A DNA stretch of 64,000 nucleotides from JBJFCE01 sp964437825 (GTDB lineage: Bacteria; Bacillota; Clostridia; Lachnospirales; Lachnospiraceae), in assembly GCA_964437825.1 (NCBI GenBank), contig CAYTIH010000004.1:14757-78756 (forward strand), in the 5' to 3' direction. The position numbers and the translations under genes are program-made. Shown here one piece after another: positions 37,238 through 45,096 of this stretch. Under the pieces are notes generated by a model. That model did no database searches and was not told where the DNA came from. It saw only the letters and a program-made list of their open reading frames with translations. Every line of letters begins with the position of its first letter. Within the stretch, counting starts at the first letter, position 1.

Positions 37238-38539
37238 ATGTTTGCAGATAGAGCCAAAATATATGTCCGCAGCGGAAAAGGCGGCGACGGACATGTATCC
37301 TTTAGAAGAGAAAAATATGTACCGGACGGCGGCCCGGACGGCGGCGACGGCGGCAGAGGCGGCGACGTTATCTTTGAGGTGGATGACGGACTGAATACCC
37401 TGATTGATTTCAGACATATTCGCAAATATAGGGCGGGAGACGGCGCTGAGGGCGGAAAAAAGAATTGCCGCGGCAAAGACGGCGATGACATAATCATCAA
37501 GGTGCCGGAAGGAACCGTCATCAAGGAAGAAGCTTCCGGACGCGTGATTGTTGATATGTCGGGAGAGTGCAGAAAATATACCCTTTTAAAGGGCGGCAGG
37601 GGCGGTAACGGAAATCAGCATTATGCAACCAGTACCATGCAGGCTCCCAAATATGCGCAGCCCGGACAGCCGGCACAGGAACTGAATCTCCTGTTAGAGC
37701 TAAAGGTAATTGCCGATGTCGGACTTGTCGGCTTTCCGAATGTGGGGAAATCCACCCTTTTATCAAGGACCACCAATGCCAGACCCAAAATTGCCAACTA
37801 TCATTTCACAACGCTTAGTCCGAACCTTGGGGTTGTAGATTTGGGGGATGGCAGCTCTTTTGTCATTGCGGATATTCCGGGACTGATCGAGGGGGCCAGC
37901 GAAGGGATCGGACTTGGTCATGAGTTTCTCCGGCATATTGAGCGGACACGTATCTTTATTCATATTGTGGATGCGGCTTCTACAGAGGGCAGGAACCCAA
38001 TCGAGGATATCTATGCCATTAATAAGGAATTAGAAGCCTATAACGCGGATATGTCCCGTCGGCCGCAGGTAATTGCTGCCAATAAGGTGGATGCTATTTA
38101 TTATGACCCCGAAGCGGGAGAGCCTCATCCGGTTCAGAAAATCAAGGATGAGTTTGAGCCAAAGGGAATTAAGGTATTCCCTATTTCAGCCGTAACCGGT
38201 GAGGGAATCAAAGAACTTTTGTCCTATGTGTATGAACAGTTAAAGAACCTTGATACAAAGCCTGTTATTTTTGAACAGGAATACTTTCCTGAATTTGAAA
38301 ACGGCTATCAAAACGAACCGTACACAGTACAGTTTGATGAAGCCGCTAACGAATATGTCGTAGAAGGTCCGAGAATTGAAAAAATGCTCGGCTATACCAA
38401 TTTGGAATCTGAAAAAGGCTTTCAGTTTTTCCAGAATTTTCTAAAAAAGAACGGTATTTTGGAAGAACTGGAACAGCTGGGCATACAGGACGGTGATACT
38501 GTCCGGATGTATGGGCTTTCTTTTGATTATTATAAATAA
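37238..38539 (+). CDS. obgE: GTPase ObgE/CgtA
   Basis: 433 residues, ATG at 37238 after GAAAGGA. The glycine-rich Obg fold (GGDGHVSFRREK, GGPDGGDGGRGGDV) covers residues 1-160. The G domain has GFPNVGKST, the switch-I threonine in YHFTTLSPNLGVV, DIPGLIEG, NKVD and a SAVTGEG motif. A C-terminal OCT domain is present (about 350-433). It functions in 50S maturation and stringent control. Confidence 0.98.
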   Translation: MFADRAKIYVRSGKGGDGHVSFRREKYVPDGGPDGGDGGRGGDVIFEVDDGLNTLIDFRHIRKYRAGDGAEGGKKNCRGKDGDDIIIKVPEGTVIKEEASGRVIVDMSGECRKYTLLKGGRGGNGNQHYATSTMQAPKYAQPGQPAQELNLLLELKVIADVGLVGFPNVGKSTLLSRTTNARPKIANYHFTTLSPNLGVVDLGDGSSFVIADIPGLIEGASEGIGLGHEFLRHIERTRIFIHIVDAASTEGRNPIEDIYAINKELEAYNADMSRRPQVIAANKVDAIYYDPEAGEPHPVQKIKDEFEPKGIKVFPISAVTGEGIKELLSYVYEQLKNLDTKPVIFEQEYFPEFENGYQNEPYTVQFDEAANEYVVEGPRIEKMLGYTNLESEKGFQFFQNFLKKNGILEELEQLGIQDGDTVRMYGLSFDYYK

Positions 38540-38560
38540 TTCGTATGAAAAGAGGAAATT

Positions 38561-38854
38561 ATGACAAGTAAGCAAAGATCCTATTTAAAAAGTCTGGCCG
38601 GTAATCTGGAACCGATTTTTCAGGTCGGCAAATCCAGTCTGACACCGGAATTGACGCAGGCAATCGGAGAGGCATTCAATACAAGAGAGCTTATCAAAAT
38701 CAGTGTTTTGAAAAATTGTTTCGATGATCCAAAGGAAATTGCCGCAATGGTAGCAGAACGTACCCGCTCCCAGGTAGTTCAGGTAATCGGGAAAAAAATC
38801 GTACTGTATAAGCCGTTTAAGGAAAATCCCAAAATTGTACTTCCTCTGGTATAA
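38561..38854 (+). CDS. yhbY: CRM-domain RNA-binding protein YhbY
   Basis: 97 residues after AGAGGAAA. The family's KQRSYLKSLAGNLEPIFQVGKSSLT start, LIKISVLKN and IGKKIVLYKP segments are all visible. It associates with pre-50S particles. It lies between obgE and nadD, the usual Firmicutes order. Confidence 0.95.
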   Translation: MTSKQRSYLKSLAGNLEPIFQVGKSSLTPELTQAIGEAFNTRELIKISVLKNCFDDPKEIAAMVAERTRSQVVQVIGKKIVLYKPFKENPKIVLPLV

Positions 38855-38930
38855 ATAAAAGCCTATCACAATGGAAACTATACATGTTGAGAAACATGAT
38901 CCATTCATGAGAGGGCGCAGGAGGCTCAAA

Positions 38931-39545
38931 ATGAAGCAAATCGGAATTCTTGGAGGAACATTTAACCCGATCCATAACGGACACTTAATTTTGGCTCAGA
39001 GCGCTTTAGAGCAGTTTGAACTGGATCAGGTTCTGTTTATCCCAAGCGGATGCTCTTATATGAAAAGGCATGTTCTGGATGCCGGTCTCCGCTTTGAAAT
39101 GACTAAACTGGCCATAGAGAACAATCCTCTTTTTCAAATATCCGGTATCGAAGCGGACAGGCCCGGCAATTCATATACCTGTGATACTTTGACAAGGCTA
39201 CAGGAAATTTATCCGGAGTGCAAATTCCATTATATCATCGGAGCGGATACCCTTTTTTCTATTGAAACCTGGCACAAACCCGAGCTTATTTTTGAGAATT
39301 GCAGCATCATATGTTCTAAAAGAGAGGGCTTTGGTACAGAAGAAATGCAGCAAAAGAAGGATGAACTGACAGAAAAATATCATGCAGATATTCGCTTTTT
39401 AGAAGATCGCACTTTTGATATTTCTTCTTCTGAAATCAGGGAACGTTTGAAAAATCACCTGAATACATCCTATTTTCTTCCGGAGAAAGTGTTGATCTAT
39501 ATAAAAGAGCGTCATTTATATCAATTCCGAGAAGCAAGGAGATAA
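38931..39545 (+). CDS. nadD: nicotinate-nucleotide adenylyltransferase
   Basis: 204 residues; the ATG at 38931 with AGGAGG 7 nt upstream is the true start (an in-frame ATG at 38871 lacks a site). It makes deamido-NAD from NaMN and ATP. The nucleotidyltransferase motif is GILGGTFNPIHNGHL and the C-terminal one is ISSSEIRERL. It runs directly into yqeK. Confidence 0.97.
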   Translation: MKQIGILGGTFNPIHNGHLILAQSALEQFELDQVLFIPSGCSYMKRHVLDAGLRFEMTKLAIENNPLFQISGIEADRPGNSYTCDTLTRLQEIYPECKFHYIIGADTLFSIETWHKPELIFENCSIICSKREGFGTEEMQQKKDELTEKYHADIRFLEDRTFDISSSEIRERLKNHLNTSYFLPEKVLIYIKERHLYQFREARR

Positions 39546-39552
39546 ATCCAAT

Positions 39553-40146
39553 ATGAACTACCAAAAGATAGAAAAGCAGCTAAAAAAGAAGCTGGACGAG
39601 GACAGATATACGCATACCCTTGGGGTTGCCTATACATCGGCATGTCTTGCCATGCGCAATCACGAATCTGTAGAACGCGCATATTTAGCCGGATTATTAC
39701 ACGACTGTGCCAAATGTATTGATAATGTCAAGAAAATAGAGCTGTGTAAGAAATACGGAATTGAAATCAATAAAGATGAAGAAAAAAATCCAATTTTATT
39801 ACATGCCAAATTGGGAAGCTATTTCGCAAAAGAAAAATACGGCGTTGAAGATGAGGGCATTTTATCAGCCATCCGCTGGCATACTACCGCACGTCCTGAA
39901 ATGACTCTGCTGGAAAAAATCATCTATGTAGCAGACTATATAGAGCCAAATCGAAAAAAGCAGCCCAATCTTGAAGAAGTCAGAACGCTCTGCTTTGAAA
40001 ATCTGGATCTCGGACTGGAAAAAATTCTGTCAGACAGTTTAGAATATCTGGAGAATAAAGATACCGTAGATAAAATGACGCAAAAAGCATATCAATATTA
40101 TCACATGAAAACAATTTCCGAACAAAATGACACAAAAGATCTGTAA
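39553..40146 (+). CDS. yqeK: YqeK, HD-domain diadenosine tetraphosphate hydrolase
   Basis: 197 residues. The metal-binding HD fold is marked by YTHTLGVAYTS, LLHDCAKCI and later RWHTTARPEMTLLEKIIYVADYIEP. Relatives hydrolyse Ap4A symmetrically. It sits between nadD and rsfS as in B. subtilis. Confidence 0.95.
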   Translation: MNYQKIEKQLKKKLDEDRYTHTLGVAYTSACLAMRNHESVERAYLAGLLHDCAKCIDNVKKIELCKKYGIEINKDEEKNPILLHAKLGSYFAKEKYGVEDEGILSAIRWHTTARPEMTLLEKIIYVADYIEPNRKKQPNLEEVRTLCFENLDLGLEKILSDSLEYLENKDTVDKMTQKAYQYYHMKTISEQNDTKDL

Positions 40147-40217
40147 ATACAATTTCAGTATGTAACAGGAAGCAGCATAACCTAGAATTACACGCTGCGG
40201 AAAGGAAGGGTACTTTA

Positions 40218-40580
40218 ATGATGCAAAAAAATCAAGCTGAACATATGACGGCACTTGCCATTCAGGCGATGGAAGAGAAGAAGGCAGAAGATATCAAAAT
40301 AATTGATATTCATGATGTCTCCACGATTGCAGATTACTTCTTAATTGCAAGCGGCAACAACAAAAGCCAGATACAGACAATCTGCGACCACATAGAGGAA
40401 ACGCTCGGACGCGCCGGTTATACAAAGAAACAGAGTGAGGGATATGATACTGCAAACTGGATTTTGATGGATTACGGCGATATTATCGTCCATATCTTTG
40501 ATAAGCAGAACCGTCTGTTCTATGATCTTGAGCGAATCTGGCGCGACGGAAAGGAAATCAGCACGGAAACATTTCTGTAA
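40218..40580 (+). CDS. rsfS: ribosomal silencing factor RsfS
   Basis: 120 residues from the ATG at 40218 (ATG at 40221 also possible), GGAAGGG upstream. It binds L14 and blocks subunit joining. The signatures are IADYFLIASGNNKSQIQTICDHIEE, then YDTANWILMDYGDIIVHIF and the LERIWRDGKEI end. A terminator follows. Confidence 0.95.
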   Translation: MMQKNQAEHMTALAIQAMEEKKAEDIKIIDIHDVSTIADYFLIASGNNKSQIQTICDHIEETLGRAGYTKKQSEGYDTANWILMDYGDIIVHIFDKQNRLFYDLERIWRDGKEISTETFL

Positions 40581-40591
40581 ATAATAACATT

Positions 40592-40630
40592 CAGCACCAT
40601 TCCATAAGCGGAAATGGTGCTGATTTTCTT
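40592..40630 (+). terminator. rho-independent terminator after rsfS
   Basis: CAGCACCATTCC (40592-40603) and GGAAATGGTGCTG (40610-40622) form a 12-bp stem with one bulged base, then ATTTTCTTT. It ends the long plus-strand ribosome-biogenesis run before the convergent lexA. Confidence 0.8.
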
Positions 40631-40659
40631 TCCAATGGATTAGATTAATTGGATTTCAA

Positions 40660-41277
40660 TTAATGATACAGACGAAATACGCCGAATACTTTTCCGAGAA
40701 TTTCGCAATGATCTACAATAATCGGTTCCATAGTATCATTTTCCGGCTGCAGACGAATATGATCATTTTCCTTATAAAAAGTCTTTACCGTAGCAGAATC
40801 GTCAACCAATGCAACAACCATATCACCGTTTCTGGCAGTATTGCATCTTTCCACAAAAACCTGATCTCCGCTGAAAATACCGGCGTTAATCATGCTTTCT
40901 CCCTTTACTTTTAAGATAAAGGTCTCGGCGTTAGGAACCATCTCCACAGGAATCGGAAAATATCCTTCAATATTTTCCTCTGCGAGAATAGGCTGACCGG
41001 CTGCAACCGTTCCGATAATCGGAATACTTGCCATTTCATGTCTCACCAATTGAAACGAATCATCACAAATCTCAATCGCTCTGGGTTTGGTAGGGTCCCT
41101 TCTAATATAACCGTTCTTCTCCAAAGTTTCCAAATGAGAGTGCACGGAAGAAGTGGACTTCAAATGAACAGCATCACAAATTTCCCGGACAGCAGGCGGA
41201 TAACCACGTTCTAAAATCTGTTTTTTAATATACTCCAGTATTTCAAGCTGCTTTGATGTAATTTTACCATTTGCCAT
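40660..41277 (-). CDS. lexA: LexA SOS repressor
   Basis: 205 residues on the minus strand, GGAGG before the ATG. The N-terminal winged helix (residues 1-65) carries the operator-binding STSSVHSHLETLEKNGYI. Self-cleavage occurs at Ala93-Gly94 in TVAAGQP, with catalytic Ser128 (KGESM) and Lys165 (TVKTF). It shares its upstream region with a LysM gene, and four LexA-type boxes lie between them, indicating autoregulation. Confidence 0.98.
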   Translation of the reverse strand: MANGKITSKQLEILEYIKKQILERGYPPAVREICDAVHLKSTSSVHSHLETLEKNGYIRRDPTKPRAIEICDDSFQLVRHEMASIPIIGTVAAGQPILAEENIEGYFPIPVEMVPNAETFILKVKGESMINAGIFSGDQVFVERCNTARNGDMVVALVDDSATVKTFYKENDHIRLQPENDTMEPIIVDHCEILGKVFGVFRLYH

Positions 41278-41373
41278 CAGAATTCCTCCAATATATGTAT
41301 CAAATCAAAACCAGAAACATAAATCCATGATGTTAGTATAGCATAATTTCCCAAAAAAGCAAACATATATTCT

Positions 41374-41486
41374 GAACTTTTGTTCGATTTTTTTGTAAAA
41401 AATCTATTGACATCAGAACAAAAGTTCGATATATTTACAGTATAGAAAGAACGAATGTTCGGAACAATTGTTTGGAACAGTTGTTC
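41374..41486. promoter_or_regulatory. cluster of LexA operators between lexA and the YneA-like gene
   Basis: Perfect GAAC-N4-GTTC boxes occur at 41374-41385, 41416-41427 and 41475-41486. A near match, GAACAATTGTTT, is at 41462-41473, and a shorter CGAATGTTCG is at 41452-41461. These match the Firmicutes LexA consensus CGAAC-N4-GTTCG. Confidence 0.92.
41407..41435 (+). promoter_or_regulatory. SOS-controlled promoter of the YneA-like gene
   Basis: TTGACA (41407-41412), 17-nt spacer, TATATT (41430-41435). The second LexA box (41416-41427) lies inside the spacer, so bound LexA should block RNA polymerase directly. Confidence 0.85.
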
Positions 41487-41622
41487 GAAAATTCGCTTTG
41501 AAAATTCGCTTTGAAAATTCATAATTTATAATGAATTTTATTTTCAAATAATTGCGGATTTTATTTCACGAAAGATAGAATTTCAGGTACGTATATATCA
41601 TATATTGGGGAGGTACTTTACG

Positions 41623-42039
41623 ATGGAAACGAATATTTCACTCGTCAGAATCAACGGTCGGCATACTAATTATAATAGAGACATGATCAGAAGAAGCAGA
41701 AATCTCAGGAGAAAACAAATTCAGCAATTCAAACAGAAGCTGTTCATATTAATGATATCTGTTTTGTTCATTGTCATTCTTGGTTTTGCATTCGGTTCCT
41801 TTATGACCAATGCAAAGACAAAGGACTCTAATTTGAAAAAATACAAATATTTTACCAGCTACACTATAAAATATCATGACACCCTTTGGGAAATTGCTCC
41901 TGATTTTATGGATGGCCATTATGAAACAATTCAGGACTACATCGATGAAGTTGAACGAATGAATCATATTGACGCCGATCAGATCAAAGCCGGAACCACG
42001 ATTATGCTGCCTTATTATTCGAATGAATACCTGGAATAA
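41623..42039 (+). CDS. YneA-like LysM protein, probable SOS division inhibitor
   Basis: 138 residues, ATG at 41623 with GGGGAGGT upstream. A basic N-terminus leads into one membrane helix (about residues 45-65). A single LysM domain follows (TIKYHDTLWEIAPDF to AGTTIMLPYY). Divergent lexA and LexA boxes in its promoter match B. subtilis YneA, which halts division after DNA damage. The sequence is too short to prove function. Confidence 0.85.
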   Translation: METNISLVRINGRHTNYNRDMIRRSRNLRRKQIQQFKQKLFILMISVLFIVILGFAFGSFMTNAKTKDSNLKKYKYFTSYTIKYHDTLWEIAPDFMDGHYETIQDYIDEVERMNHIDADQIKAGTTIMLPYYSNEYLE

Positions 42040-42129
42040 AATCCAATTGGCGTGTTTATGACGGGCGCATAGAATAGGGCGTAAGATTTGGCTATAGAAT
42101 ATGACCGTTGTAACTATTCGCAAAAGCAT

Positions 42130-42157
42130 AGTTTAACGAATAGATCGTTATGGAGAT
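42130..42157 (-). other. attL, dif-like site at the left prophage end
   Basis: Read on the minus strand it splits into 11-6-11: ATCTCCATAAC, GATCTA, TTCGTTAAACT. The right arm agrees with the Firmicutes XerD arm TTATGTAAACT at about 8 of 11 positions and the left with ACTTCC-type XerC arms at the outer bases. The first 25 plus-strand bases are identical to those at 50052. It lies 90 bp after the LysM gene, in a convergent intergenic gap. Confidence 0.65.
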
Positions 42158-42677
42158 ATACAAAAATCTTGATATACAACAATCTTAATCTAAATATATT
42201 ATAACATTACTTTTTTGTCAATAAATTTCAACAATTTAAGACTGTATGAGCCTATTACATCTATCTCCCACCAAGAATCAGTAAGAGCTTTTTAGAGGTA
42301 GTACACTTCTAAAAATTCTAACTGATTCTATCCGCCCCCTTACATGACACAGGGGAAGGAGGCGGAGGGTAGTTATGTTGGTTACACTTCGCTCGCTTTG
42401 CTCCCTCACCCCCTCTCTAAAACTAGAGAGGGGCACACATGGTTTGTTTATTACGGTTTTTAAAGTTTTCAGTTCTTTTTTGACAGGCAACTGATACAGG
42501 TTATGGCTCCGGATCCAGTTTTGAGCAGACGGTCGCTAAAAATCGTACCACTTACGGGTACCGTTGCGAAGAAAGGACCCTGGGAGGAACCTTTGCAACT
42601 CGATTTTCTTAACGCTCTGAATAGGCGCTTCGCGCGGCGCCCAAGAAAGAAACAAGGCCGACTGACTCATATTCGCA
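42158..42677. other. phage non-coding region with hairpins, downstream of rep
   Basis: No ORF is supported over about 520 nt. Inverted repeats seen are a long imperfect hairpin 42276-42331 (AGAATCAGT against ACTGATTCT, with inner pairing), CCGCCCCCTT against AAGGAGGCGG (about 42330-42368), and CCCCTCTCT/AGAGAGGGG (42410-42418, 42425-42433). Filamentous phages carry their packaging signal and strand origins in such hairpin-rich gaps, but which hairpin does what cannot be decided here. Confidence 0.5.
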
Positions 42678-43694
42678 CTAAACACCTTCTTTGTTGCTTT
42701 CTGATCTCAGAAATGGATTATCGGAATCCGGTACACTTACAAACTCCGTTCCACGCTTTTCTGCATTCCGGCGTTCCCGATCTGCGCGAAGATCTTCCTG
42801 ATGCACAAACGAGTAAGCATGTTCCGTCATTAACTGTTCAAACCGCCGGATATTCTCCAGGACCGCAAGAATTGCGTTACTGTCAAAACTAACCATCGTC
42901 TTTGCATCGTAAATATACGGCCGCAGTTTTACACGCATATCAGCACATAATGACTTAAACAGTTCATCACGTTCAGGATGACTCCGGAGTGCGCGCACAA
43001 GTACTCTCTGACTGCTATTCAATGCTTTCAGATCATCGCCGGATTCATTAAAATCATTACTGGTCGTAAACACACAAGGCAGCTTTGCAACAATCTGATC
43101 AACAGACCAATCACCGGCACAGGTCATCTCCAGACGCGTTAAAACATCATCTTTTTCTTTTTGCTCTAAGGACTTGTTATAAAGCTTTATATAACCGGAT
43201 GCATTACGCACACCGAGATATTCCGTTTTATTTGTTTTACTATGCATATCAAGCCGATATTTGCGGCCGTCCTTGATCAGAGCAACGGTCTCACGCGGAA
43301 AAGGCAGGTCAACGGCAAGGTCAAACCGGAGCAGATCAAACGACCAGCAGGCATCAAAAATATGCTGGATATCACAAAGGCACTGCAGGTTATCAAAGCA
43401 TTTGTTCGGATTAATTTCCAGAAAGCCAAGCACCAGATCATCATTTTTACAGCCATTGAAACCGATACCAACGGACATTGAACTGATCCCATAGTCGATC
43501 ACAAAAAAATCGCGGTACTTAAAATCCATAAAATTCGTAGGATATTGACATACGTCTAATCGTCCATAAGTACACAAAAGACGTTGGAGATCACCTTTTG
43601 CGTACTTATCGTTCTTGATCTCAAACTTATACCGCAGCATATCACATGAATAAATATAATCATTACGTCCATAAACCGGCAACCAATAATTCAT
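42678..43694 (-). CDS. Rep_trans-type replication initiation protein (pII-like)
   Basis: 338 residues; the ATG at 43694 with GAGGGG 6 nt upstream is the start. Rep_trans-family landmarks are LLRFDLAVDL (residues 121-130), GYIKLYNKS (167-175) and LTRLEMTC (185-192). Rolling-circle initiators of this family nick the plus origin of inoviruses and small plasmids. It closes the phage circle after the pI-like gene and the hairpin-rich intergenic region, the place of M13 gene II. The C-terminal 90 residues are charged and less conserved in appearance. Confidence 0.75.
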   Translation of the reverse strand: MNYWLPVYGRNDYIYSCDMLRYKFEIKNDKYAKGDLQRLLCTYGRLDVCQYPTNFMDFKYRDFFVIDYGISSMSVGIGFNGCKNDDLVLGFLEINPNKCFDNLQCLCDIQHIFDACWSFDLLRFDLAVDLPFPRETVALIKDGRKYRLDMHSKTNKTEYLGVRNASGYIKLYNKSLEQKEKDDVLTRLEMTCAGDWSVDQIVAKLPCVFTTSNDFNESGDDLKALNSSQRVLVRALRSHPERDELFKSLCADMRVKLRPYIYDAKTMVSFDSNAILAVLENIRRFEQLMTEHAYSFVHQEDLRADRERRNAEKRGTEFVSVPDSDNPFLRSESNKEGV

Positions 43695-43710
43695 TTTTTT
43701 CCCCTCTAAA

Positions 43711-43787
43711 AACACTTTAGTCCGTTAAAACACTTTAGCGCGCTAAATTCTGTATACAGAATAACTTCACCCCTATTAGACTAGGGG
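43711..43787. promoter_or_regulatory. tandem 18-bp repeats and palindromes upstream of rep
   Basis: Two adjacent 18-nt copies, AACACTTTAGTCCGTTAA (43711) and AACACTTTAGCGCGCTAA (43729), differ at 4 positions. Next to them are the perfect palindromes TTTAGCGCGCTAAA (43734-43747) and ATTCTGTATACAGAAT (43747-43762), then a CCCCTA/TAGGGG hairpin (43770-43787). They could be an operator, Rep-binding iterons or the rep promoter region; no regulator gene is present in the phage. Confidence 0.6.
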
Positions 43788-44002
43788 CGAAGTCTTCCGC
43801 TTCGCTCCCGGTTCGCGTGGCTGCGCCGGGCGCGCTTACGCTTGACGCCCGGCTCCGCATCCTGGCTGTGAGGGGCGGCAGCTAAGGCATGCAGGTCATG
43901 CTGCGCATGGCTGCATGCGTCTCCAAATTTTGGGTACAAAAATACGCGTCGTCAAGGGACGCGCTTCGCGCTCTGCGCCCTTGACCGCACGTATTTTTGT
44001 AC
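43770..44002. other. phage main intergenic region with five hairpins, candidate origin
   Basis: The region lies between the pI-like and rep genes, as in M13. Hairpins are CCCCTA/TAGGGG (43770-43787), CCGGGCG/CGCCCGG (43826-43832, 43846-43852), GCATGCAG/CTGCATGC (43887-43894, 43911-43918) and a 69-nt imperfect palindrome. The palindrome has arms GTACAAAAATACG/CGTATTTTTGTAC (43934-43946, 43990-44002) and inner arms GTCAAGGG/CCCTTGAC (43951-43958, 43978-43985). The stretch is clearly richer in G+C than its surroundings. Confidence 0.6.
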
Positions 44003-44013
44003 GGGTTTGTTTG

Positions 44014-44910
44014 TCACTTCCGCTTTCGACGCCTTTTCAGGCCCCTGGAGGGAGCTGTCACGCCTTCTATGCCGGCATTGCCGTCGTTGACACGCAGCGC
44101 AAGTATCTCTGCCTCGCTCATCATGTCGCCGCTTCGTATCTTCTTCTCCAAATTATCGACACATGCCAATGTATCATAGGCTGCATAATCCTTATTCTTT
44201 ACAAACCATCCTGTACGTCGGTAAGGCTTAACGAGGCTCGGATCGCTTGCACATTCGAGCTGGTACGCATCATAAAAATACTGCACCTGGAAGCGCCATA
44301 CTTTCCGGCACTCAACAACATAATTCGTTACCTGCCGCAGCAGCGCGTCAACATGATTAAAACGCTGCGCATCATAAATCAACTCAATATGATGGTGCCG
44401 GCACGTAAGCAGCGTGTTCAAAAATAGCGGATCTATGTTCGTTTTAAAGCTCCGGCTATTCATTTGCACACTAAACTCATCGCCGAGCACAAGCGTAATC
44501 GTAAGAGTGCCGTTTTCTGCATCTTTCTCTTTATTCCGTTCTGCAGCTGCTACGACCTGTTCAAGACTCACGAAGCGCTCATATGGTATGGCAAGCTGCA
44601 CATTACTGATCACATCAACAACCTGTCTAACCCATTTTTTACGGTAGGGATCATAAACGATCCGGTTATTGTACCTTTTATACTTATGTACGACATAATG
44701 AACAACGGAAAGAGTCTTTCCGCGTCCAAAAAGCGCTGTATACGCAATTAAGCGGCCTGTAGGACAATTACGCCATTTACGATACCGGATCCACTTGCAA
44801 AAGTCGCAGACGGTATAATATAACGTTTCCGGCAAATGCAGAATAGTAAGCCTGCAGCATACCGACAGCCAGCAGGCAACAACTAACACGACGATAACAA
44901 TAAATGCCAT
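44014..44910 (-). CDS. Zot/pI-like phage morphogenesis ATPase
   Basis: 298 residues, minus strand, GGAAAGGATAAG before the ATG. An N-terminal membrane helix (residues 2-19) is followed by a basic segment and a Walker A-like LFGRGKTLS (60-68), which lacks the first glycine of GxxxxGKT. Walker B is LVLGDEF near residue 150. Zot/pI proteins are membrane ATPases that drive assembly and export of filamentous virions. M13 pI has its single membrane segment after the ATPase domain; here the only clear one is before it, so the topology differs. Confidence 0.75.
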   Translation of the reverse strand: MAFIVIVVLVVACWLSVCCRLTILHLPETLYYTVCDFCKWIRYRKWRNCPTGRLIAYTALFGRGKTLSVVHYVVHKYKRYNNRIVYDPYRKKWVRQVVDVISNVQLAIPYERFVSLEQVVAAAERNKEKDAENGTLTITLVLGDEFSVQMNSRSFKTNIDPLFLNTLLTCRHHHIELIYDAQRFNHVDALLRQVTNYVVECRKVWRFQVQYFYDAYQLECASDPSLVKPYRRTGWFVKNKDYAAYDTLACVDNLEKKIRSGDMMSEAEILALRVNDGNAGIEGVTAPSRGLKRRRKRK

Positions 44911-44913
44911 AAC

Positions 44914-45096
44914 TTATCCTTTCCGGCTGATATTAAAAAAGCAGCCCAAGATGGTGCCGATCACATGAAAAACGGCAAGTACAAGCATAAAGCCGACAAA
45001 GATGTAAATAAACCAGGTCATAAGCTCCGGAAAAGTTTCCGGAGCTGTCGGGGACACTCCGACGAGTTCAAAAAATTGCACAATCGTTTCTTTCAT
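44914..45096 (-). CDS. small phage membrane protein, 60 residues
   Basis: One strong membrane segment (about residues 28-52, FIYIFVGFMLVLAVFHVIGTILG) follows a soluble acidic start and ends in a short basic tail (ISRKG). Its ATG overlaps the stop of the 164-residue gene (ATGA) and it ends 3 nt before the pI-like gene, so it belongs to the assembly operon. It may be a minor coat or assembly partner; no family recognised. Confidence 0.65.
   Translation of the reverse strand: MKETIVQFFELVGVSPTAPETFPELMTWFIYIFVGFMLVLAVFHVIGTILGCFFNISRKG

Noticed and set aside
42158..42677. Hairpin series considered as a CRISPR array
   Set aside because: The stems differ from each other in sequence and spacing; there is no repeated unit and no cas gene.
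42503..42892. Plus-strand ORF at the left prophage end
   Set aside because: Half overlaps the rep gene, lacks a ribosome site and runs against all other phage genes.
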